From contig JARLGM010000004.1 of the NCBI GenBank assembly GCA_031292755.1, positions 1-64,000 on the forward strand: DNA of 64,000 nt, written 5' to 3'. The position numbers and the translations under genes were made by a program. Positions within the stretch are counted from its first letter, which is position 1. Every line of letters begins with the position of its first letter. The DNA comes from Candidatus Sulfopaludibacter sp. Lineage in GTDB: Bacteria > Acidobacteriota > Terriglobia > Bryobacterales > Bryobacteraceae. This document shows positions 59,635-64,000 of this stretch, one piece after another. The notes beneath the pieces are model-generated. The model did not search any database, was not told where the DNA came from, and saw only the letters and a program-made list of their open reading frames with translations.

Positions 59635-61803
59635 CTACTTCAGCACCAGGATGAAGCCGTCGCTGTATCCGCAATGGACGGGCGCGATCTCGAGGCTGGG
59701 ATCGCACCCTCCGAAGAAGGTCTGGTAAGCGTTGCCGGTGAGGGGAAACAGTCCGGTAGTCCAGCCTGCGGTGTAAATCCGGCCGTCCGGACCGATCGCC
59801 ATACCGGTCGCGGAATTGAGGGTCGCCCCTCCGAAGTAGGTGGAGAATGTCGCCGGGCTGGTGCCGGGCTTGAACTTGGTGATGAACAGATCGACGCCCT
59901 GACCCCAGGGCTGAAGCGTATCGCTGCTGACCGGGAAGTCGCTGGACAAGGTATAGCCGGAGACGTAAATGTTGCCCGCGGCATCGGTGGCCACGGCGTA
60001 GGCGACTTCACCATCGCTTCCACCCAGGTATGTCGAGTAGAGAACGAACTTGGAGGGATTCAGGACATCCACAATGGAGATAAACGCGTCGCCACCGCCC
60101 GCATTGCTGACCTGAAGACCATCGCCGGTGACCGGAAAATCGATCGACAAGGTGTAGCCCACGACAATCAGGTGCCCGTTGTTATCCAGTTGGATTGCCT
60201 CGGCGGCGTCGTTATCGGAGCCGCCGAAGTACGTGTCATAAACCAGCGAAGGGGTGCCGCTTTGCGTGAAATCCATGACACCGATGATGGCATCCATAGG
60301 ACCCTTGCGGTTGACCTGGTAAGAGTTCGGCCCAAGCGGAAACTCGGCGGAGACGGTGTTGGCGGCAAAGTAGACCAGGCCGTTGGCGTGGTTCACCGTG
60401 ATGGCAACTCCCCAATCGTCCAACTCGCCGCCCAGAAACGTGGAGTACAGCAGATTGGCGCTGTTGGGATTGAACTCGCAGAGAAAAGCGTCCTGCGGGC
60501 CGAAGATCACGCCCGCGTAGGCGCTGGCGGTGACCGGGAAATCATTTGCCTTGGTGGTGCCGATGACGTAGATGTTTCCCGCCGCGTCCAGGTCGATGCC
60601 ATTCCCCTGGCTGTTGCCGCCGGTGCCGCCGAGGAACGTGGTGTACTGCAATCCTCCGGCGCCGGCGATCTGCGGATTCACGATCGCCACGAATGCGGAA
60701 GAGGTAGTCGCCGCGCCGGTAGTCTGCACGGAATTACCCACCACCGGAAAATCGGTGGAAGTGGTGGTGCCGACCAGGTAGACGTTGCCCTGCGCATCGA
60801 GTTGCAGAGCGTTGGCAACATCGGTGCCGCTGCCACCCAGGTAGCTGAAGTAGATGAGGCCGTAGTCACCGTTGGCGCCGGTGGTATCGACGATGGCGAG
60901 GAAAGCGTCCGTCAGTCCGGTGCTGTTGGGCTGGTAGTAGTTGCCGATGGCCGGCAGGTCGCCGAGGTAGCCGATTGAGGCGCCGTTGGTGTTGGTCTGC
61001 CCGGCGACATACAGCAAGCCGTTGACATCCAGCCGGACGGCATTGATGCGGTCGGTGTTGCTGCCGCCCAGGTAGGTGGAGTACACCAGCACCGGATCGA
61101 TCACCAGGGTCCGGGCCCGGTCATAACCGTCCAGTCGCAGACCCACCACGTCCTTGGCCAGGAGCACATACCGGCCGGAAACTTCCTGGCGAGCGCCGGT
61201 GTGGGGATCCTGCTGGTAAATCACCGGGCGCTTCTGAGTCAACGGACCGCCGGCAGTCTGGAATGTAACATCGCCCTCGGGAGTGAGGGCCACGTGAGTG
61301 GCGCCGCTGAACTTGAGGCGGATGGCCCGCGGATTGGCGCCGGGCCGGAGCTCAAAATCGTATTCCAACCGGCCCTGGCTGCCGTAGTAGACCACGTCAA
61401 CCCCGGGATAAACACCGCCATACCGGACCTTCCCATAGCTCCGGACCCCGGTTTGCCAGCTTTCCCTCCGGCCCACAAAGTAGTCGGTGCGAGCCGCCAG
61501 AGCGTCCAGCGGCTCAATGGCGGGCGACTGATTGGAATGGAGGAGTGTGAGGGAGACAGGCTGTGCGGCGCCCACCGCAATCTGGGGCCCGCGATCGGTC
61601 AACAGAAGGTTGAAGCCGCCGGCGCGCGCGGCGTAGCGAACGTCCGGGCGGAACTGACCCTGGTTGGCTTCAAAGCGCAAAGGCAACCGGGCCAAAGCGG
61701 CGCGGCCTTGCGCACGGGATGCGGAAGGGGCCGGGGGCCGGCTGGCCGCGGTAAGCGAAACCGCGGCGCAGACGCATAGTGCGAACCGATGAAAGCGAGA
61801 CAT
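59635..61803 (-). CDS. SBBP-repeat beta-propeller secreted protein
   Basis: This 722-residue protein starts at 61803 with a signal peptide (MSRFHRFALCVCAAVSLTAA). Residues 40-230 form an N-terminal domain typical of this family (PLRFEANQGQFRPDVRYAARA, KVRYGGVYPGVDVVYYGSQGRLEYDF). The rest has about eight SBBP beta-propeller repeats with DANGNVY-type text: VYSTYLGGSNTDRINAVRLD, IYFSYLGGSGTDVANALQLD, YDTYFGGSDNDAAEAIQLDN. Such proteins are abundant in Solibacter; a surface or secreted binding role is suspected, but not known. Confidence 0.9.
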   Translation of the reverse strand: MSRFHRFALCVCAAVSLTAASRPPAPSASRAQGRAALARLPLRFEANQGQFRPDVRYAARAGGFNLLLTDRGPQIAVGAAQPVSLTLLHSNQSPAIEPLDALAARTDYFVGRRESWQTGVRSYGKVRYGGVYPGVDVVYYGSQGRLEYDFELRPGANPRAIRLKFSGATHVALTPEGDVTFQTAGGPLTQKRPVIYQQDPHTGARQEVSGRYVLLAKDVVGLRLDGYDRARTLVIDPVLVYSTYLGGSNTDRINAVRLDVNGLLYVAGQTNTNGASIGYLGDLPAIGNYYQPNSTGLTDAFLAIVDTTGANGDYGLIYFSYLGGSGTDVANALQLDAQGNVYLVGTTTSTDFPVVGNSVQTTGAATTSSAFVAIVNPQIAGAGGLQYTTFLGGTGGNSQGNGIDLDAAGNIYVIGTTKANDFPVTASAYAGVIFGPQDAFLCEFNPNSANLLYSTFLGGELDDWGVAITVNHANGLVYFAANTVSAEFPLGPNSYQVNRKGPMDAIIGVMDFTQSGTPSLVYDTYFGGSDNDAAEAIQLDNNGHLIVVGYTLSIDFPVTGDGLQVSNAGGGDAFISIVDVLNPSKFVLYSTYLGGSDGEVAYAVATDAAGNIYVSGYTLSSDFPVSSDTLQPWGQGVDLFITKFKPGTSPATFSTYFGGATLNSATGMAIGPDGRIYTAGWTTGLFPLTGNAYQTFFGGCDPSLEIAPVHCGYSDGFILVLK

Positions 61804-61910
61804 ATCGATTATAAACATCGAGATACAGGTAAGCTCTATTAAAACATGCGTGCCCTCCTTCCTGAAATGGGCGGATTCGTCACAGGCGTTCCCGGCGGAC
61901 TACAAGCACG

Positions 61911-61935
61911 GCCAGAGCTAGTAGCCGGCTCTGGC
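61911..61935 (+). promoter_or_regulatory. Hairpin in the rhodanese upstream region
   Basis: GCCAGAGC (61911-61918) and GCTCTGGC (61928-61935) pair perfectly over 8 bp with a 9-base loop, 46 bases before the rhodanese start. There is no T-run, so it is not a standard terminator. Function unknown. Confidence 0.35.
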
Positions 61936-61981
61936 GTCGAAAGGAACATTTCCCGGCGCGCGCCGTGTTATAGCTGAGTAC

Positions 61982-62380
61982 ATGCGAACTGTTCTAGCCG
62001 GTCTCCTGCTCTGGATGGCGGCCGATTTCCCGATGGTGGAACCGAAAGATGTAGCGGCATCCCTGGCGAAGGGCAACGCCCCTGCCATTCTTCACGTGGG
62101 TCCCAACGTTTTGTACCGCAGCAAGCACATCCCCGGATCGGTGTACGCCGGAATGGGGGCGCGGCCCGAAGGCCTGGCGCAGCTCAAGGCGACTGTGGCC
62201 AAACTGCCCCACGATCGCGAGATCGTACTCTACTGCGGCTGCTGTCCGTGGGACCACTGCCCGAACATCAAGCCCGCCATGGAGTTGCTGCGAAGCATGG
62301 GATTTACCCACGTGAAAGCCATGTACATCCCTGAGAACTTCAAGGCCAGTTGGATCGACCGCGGCTACCCGACAGAATGA
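61982..62380 (+). CDS. Secreted rhodanese-like protein
   Basis: This 132-residue protein has a signal peptide (MRTVLAGLLLWMAADFPMV). The rhodanese fold is seen in PAILHVGPNVLYRSKHIPGS and EIVLYCGCCPWDHCPNIKPA, where the Cys of the YCGC loop is the expected persulphide site, followed by a second Cys pair. It would move sulphur or act as a redox/arsenate-related enzyme in the periplasm. The CGCC...C arrangement is more Cys-rich than in most rhodaneses. Confidence 0.88.
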   Translation: MRTVLAGLLLWMAADFPMVEPKDVAASLAKGNAPAILHVGPNVLYRSKHIPGSVYAGMGARPEGLAQLKATVAKLPHDREIVLYCGCCPWDHCPNIKPAMELLRSMGFTHVKAMYIPENFKASWIDRGYPTE

Positions 62381-62389
62381 GAAACGGCG

Positions 62390-63415
62390 TTATTTCTGAT
62401 GGCTGGCCTGGTAGTGCATGGCCAGCAGATCCATTCCAAAATCGCCGTTGAAATCACGCCACACGCTGTGGATGTGGTTGGCGTTGTTCTGGGTATCGTC
62501 GTACTCGATGAGAAACGCCGGGGTCTGCACGCGGTAATAGTGAGGCTGGCCGGGCTCGACACCGCCGGCCCAGGCGAAGAATAAACTGGCCTGGTTCTTG
62601 CGATACTGATCCAACCGGAAATCCGCGATCTGGGGCGGAAAATTATTGGCGTACTCGCTGATCAGGGCGGTCATGGCCTCCTTCTGTTTCGCGTTCATCT
62701 TCGAAAACGGCAAGCCGCTGGGTTGTCCGTTTAGAGCCGCCTTGCGCGAATCGAACGTGATGATGTCCTTGGGCGCGGTCTTTTCGACGATGGCGATGGA
62801 GCGCTGCGAGTCATCCAGGCTCTTGACCAGGGCGCGTCCCAGATCTTCTTCGCGCATGAGGGCGCGCAGGCCGGCGCGCGGTCCCTCTTTCACCAGAGCG
62901 GGGTTGTCCCCGAAGAAACTGGGGCTCGAAGCGATGTGCCCATTGACAATGGTGAAATTGAGGCTGATGTGGTGGCCTTCGAAGCGGTACCCCCAAGTGC
63001 CCGATTCGGAAGGTTCGCCGAAGATCGAGACGTAATACTTTTCCGGGTCGCGTTCCGGACCGGTGCCTTTTTCCATGTCCTTCAGAACCTGGTCGAGGCT
63101 CATGATCGTGTGCGCCTTGATGATGCCCTGCTGGGAAAGGCCGGCGGAGAGCAGCGCTTCGGCCAGGTGCTTTTGCGCGGAGGTCATTTCGCGCAGGGCC
63201 ACGCCCTTGCGGTCCAGGGGCACGAAATGCCAGTTGGTGCGCTCTTCAGGGTCCATGGGGAAACTGGTTCGGGCGCGCAATTCGGGCGAGAGCGAGTTCA
63301 GATAAGCCCGGGCGGCGCCGGTCATGATGCCGGGAGAACTGGTGGTTTCATAGGCAAAGGCCAACAGGGCCACGGCACAACCCGCAACGAGCAGGCGTTT
63401 CCAGCGATTGATCAT
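62390..63415 (-). CDS. DUF3500 family secreted protein
   Basis: This 341-residue protein has a signal peptide (MINRWKRLLVAGCAVALLAFA). DUF3500 features: YVSIFGEPSESGTWGYRFEGHHISLNFTIV (two parts), SSPSFFGDNPALV, REEDLGRALVKSLDD and a conserved end FLIEYDDTQNNANHIHSVWRDF, DFGMDLLAMHY. A metal site from the His residues is possible. Function unknown. It follows the partial gene at the right edge with a 24-bp gap. Confidence 0.92.
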   Translation of the reverse strand: MINRWKRLLVAGCAVALLAFAYETTSSPGIMTGAARAYLNSLSPELRARTSFPMDPEERTNWHFVPLDRKGVALREMTSAQKHLAEALLSAGLSQQGIIKAHTIMSLDQVLKDMEKGTGPERDPEKYYVSIFGEPSESGTWGYRFEGHHISLNFTIVNGHIASSPSFFGDNPALVKEGPRAGLRALMREEDLGRALVKSLDDSQRSIAIVEKTAPKDIITFDSRKAALNGQPSGLPFSKMNAKQKEAMTALISEYANNFPPQIADFRLDQYRKNQASLFFAWAGGVEPGQPHYYRVQTPAFLIEYDDTQNNANHIHSVWRDFNGDFGMDLLAMHYQASHQK

Positions 63416-63439
63416 GTTCCCCTCTCTCAGCGCAGCTTA

Positions 63440-64000
63440 TCACTTCTTGACGGGCGGCGGCTTGTCTTTTTCCCCGGCCTTGTCCTCGGGGGCCGGTTCG
63501 AATGTGATGGTGGATTCGCCGGCGAACTTGCGGTAGGCGCTGAAGTCCATCACGTTCCGGGTCTTGAGTTGGATGGTGCCCATGCGCGCGTCGGCGTGGA
63601 GCGGGAGCAGGAATTTCCGCCCGCTGATATCGACGAAATCGTAATCCAGCACGGTGCTGGAAGCGGTGACCGGGAAATCGGGCGGCAGGCTGTCGGCATC
63701 GGCGATGACGCGGACGATGAGGCCGGAGTCGCGGTCGACATAGAGAAAGCCATGCTGGCCGGCGACGGCGGTCTGGTGGGTGAGGCCTTCCATGCCGAAA
63801 TCCATCCGGTAATGGGAATTCTGCTGCTTGATCTGGAAGCGGAAGACGTGGGTGGCGCGCTGCCGCAAGGTGGTCCAGTGGTCCCACCAGAATTCGGTTT
63901 TGGCGGAGGGCTCGAAGACGTTGACCAGCATGCTGGCGAACTCGCCTTCCGTGACGGCGCCGCGCAGATTTTCGTAGGTCAATTTCGTGGCGTGCCCGTT
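63440..64000 (-). CDS. Hypothetical secreted protein, C-terminal part (partial)
   Basis: The frame runs off the right edge; 186 residues of the C-terminus are visible (HATKLTYENLRGAVTEGEFA onward). It is beta-rich: THVFRFQIKQQNSHYRMDFG, VAGQHGFLYVDRDSGLIVRVI (parts), DYDFVDISGRKFLLPLHADA. The end is a Lys/Glu/Pro tail (EDKAGEKDKPPPVKK). Its style resembles outer-membrane lipoprotein or LolA-like domains, but I do not recognise the family. Confidence 0.75.
   Translation of the reverse strand, partial: NGHATKLTYENLRGAVTEGEFASMLVNVFEPSAKTEFWWDHWTTLRQRATHVFRFQIKQQNSHYRMDFGMEGLTHQTAVAGQHGFLYVDRDSGLIVRVIADADSLPPDFPVTASSTVLDYDFVDISGRKFLLPLHADARMGTIQLKTRNVMDFSAYRKFAGESTITFEPAPEDKAGEKDKPPPVKK

Noticed and set aside
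61846-61980. 44-codon frame before the rhodanese gene
   Set aside because: No ribosome-binding site and no family; it includes the hairpin at 61911-61935.

Overview
The window looks like the chromosome of an acidobacterium close to Candidatus Solibacter / Bryobacterales. This is inferred from gene families, not from a marker gene. The signs are high GC content, a TonB-type receptor with an N-terminal carboxypeptidase-regulatory domain, a very large PIG-L deacetylase, an SBBP-repeat secreted protein, a DUF3500 protein, GxxExxY remnants and many short secreted enzymes. No rRNA, tRNA, CRISPR array, prophage or intact insertion sequence was seen.

Layout. 1-10.9 kb is a polysaccharide region: the start of an outer-membrane receptor, two paralogous oligogalacturonate-lyase-like propellers, a PIG-L deacetylase, a PhoD phosphatase and a rhamnogalacturonan lyase. 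The second propeller overlaps the lyase by 4 bp, which suggests rhamnogalacturonan/pectin use. 10.9-27.7 kb is mostly housekeeping: queA, a PadR regulator, a metalloprotease-TPR protein, a PQQ/cytochrome c dehydrogenase, the tightly overlapping purC-cvpA-Fis-like-HAD operon, a TlpA-type protein, a cyanophycinase-like peptidase and a sterol-desaturase-family enzyme. 27.8-32.8 kb holds an unusual pair: a 1118-residue zinc-ribbon/proline-rich/membrane protein and a TPR protein. 32.9-36.5 kb holds an S9-type peptidase that has lost its catalytic residues, then an ABC/RecF-like ATPase (with a frameshift in a C-run) overlapping a TOPRIM-like protein, a plausible defence module.

36.5-40.6 kb is a minus-strand operon. 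It starts with a peroxiredoxin whose catalytic Cys codon is UGA and which has a hairpin just downstream: a very probable selenoprotein. The following genes are an NTF2-like protein, a metallo-beta-lactamase-fold hydrolase, a DsbA-like protein and an amidohydrolase. 40.6-48.2 kb has an HpaI-type aldolase with a TIM-barrel isomerase, then a 1362-residue CheB-CheR-PAS-kinase-receiver hybrid facing a LuxR-type regulator. 48-52 kb includes a four-gene ArsR-SRPBCC-DinB-YCII operon with a clear operator and an amber stop inside the YCII domain. 52-64 kb has a beta-oxidation pair, a second desaturase-family gene that runs antisense into the thiolase, an endonuclease III-like protein without its catalytic Asp, a GntP permease with pyrophosphatase, an SBBP protein, a rhodanese, DUF3500 and a partial gene at the right edge.

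The strongest candidates for new biology are the UGA-containing peroxiredoxin (40019-40564), the ATPase/TOPRIM pair (34807-36450) and the zinc-ribbon/proline-rich membrane protein (29422-32778). Recurrent degenerate elements (a GxxExxY remnant with a long inverted repeat, CACGGAG repeats, several enzymes without catalytic residues) suggest active gene decay.
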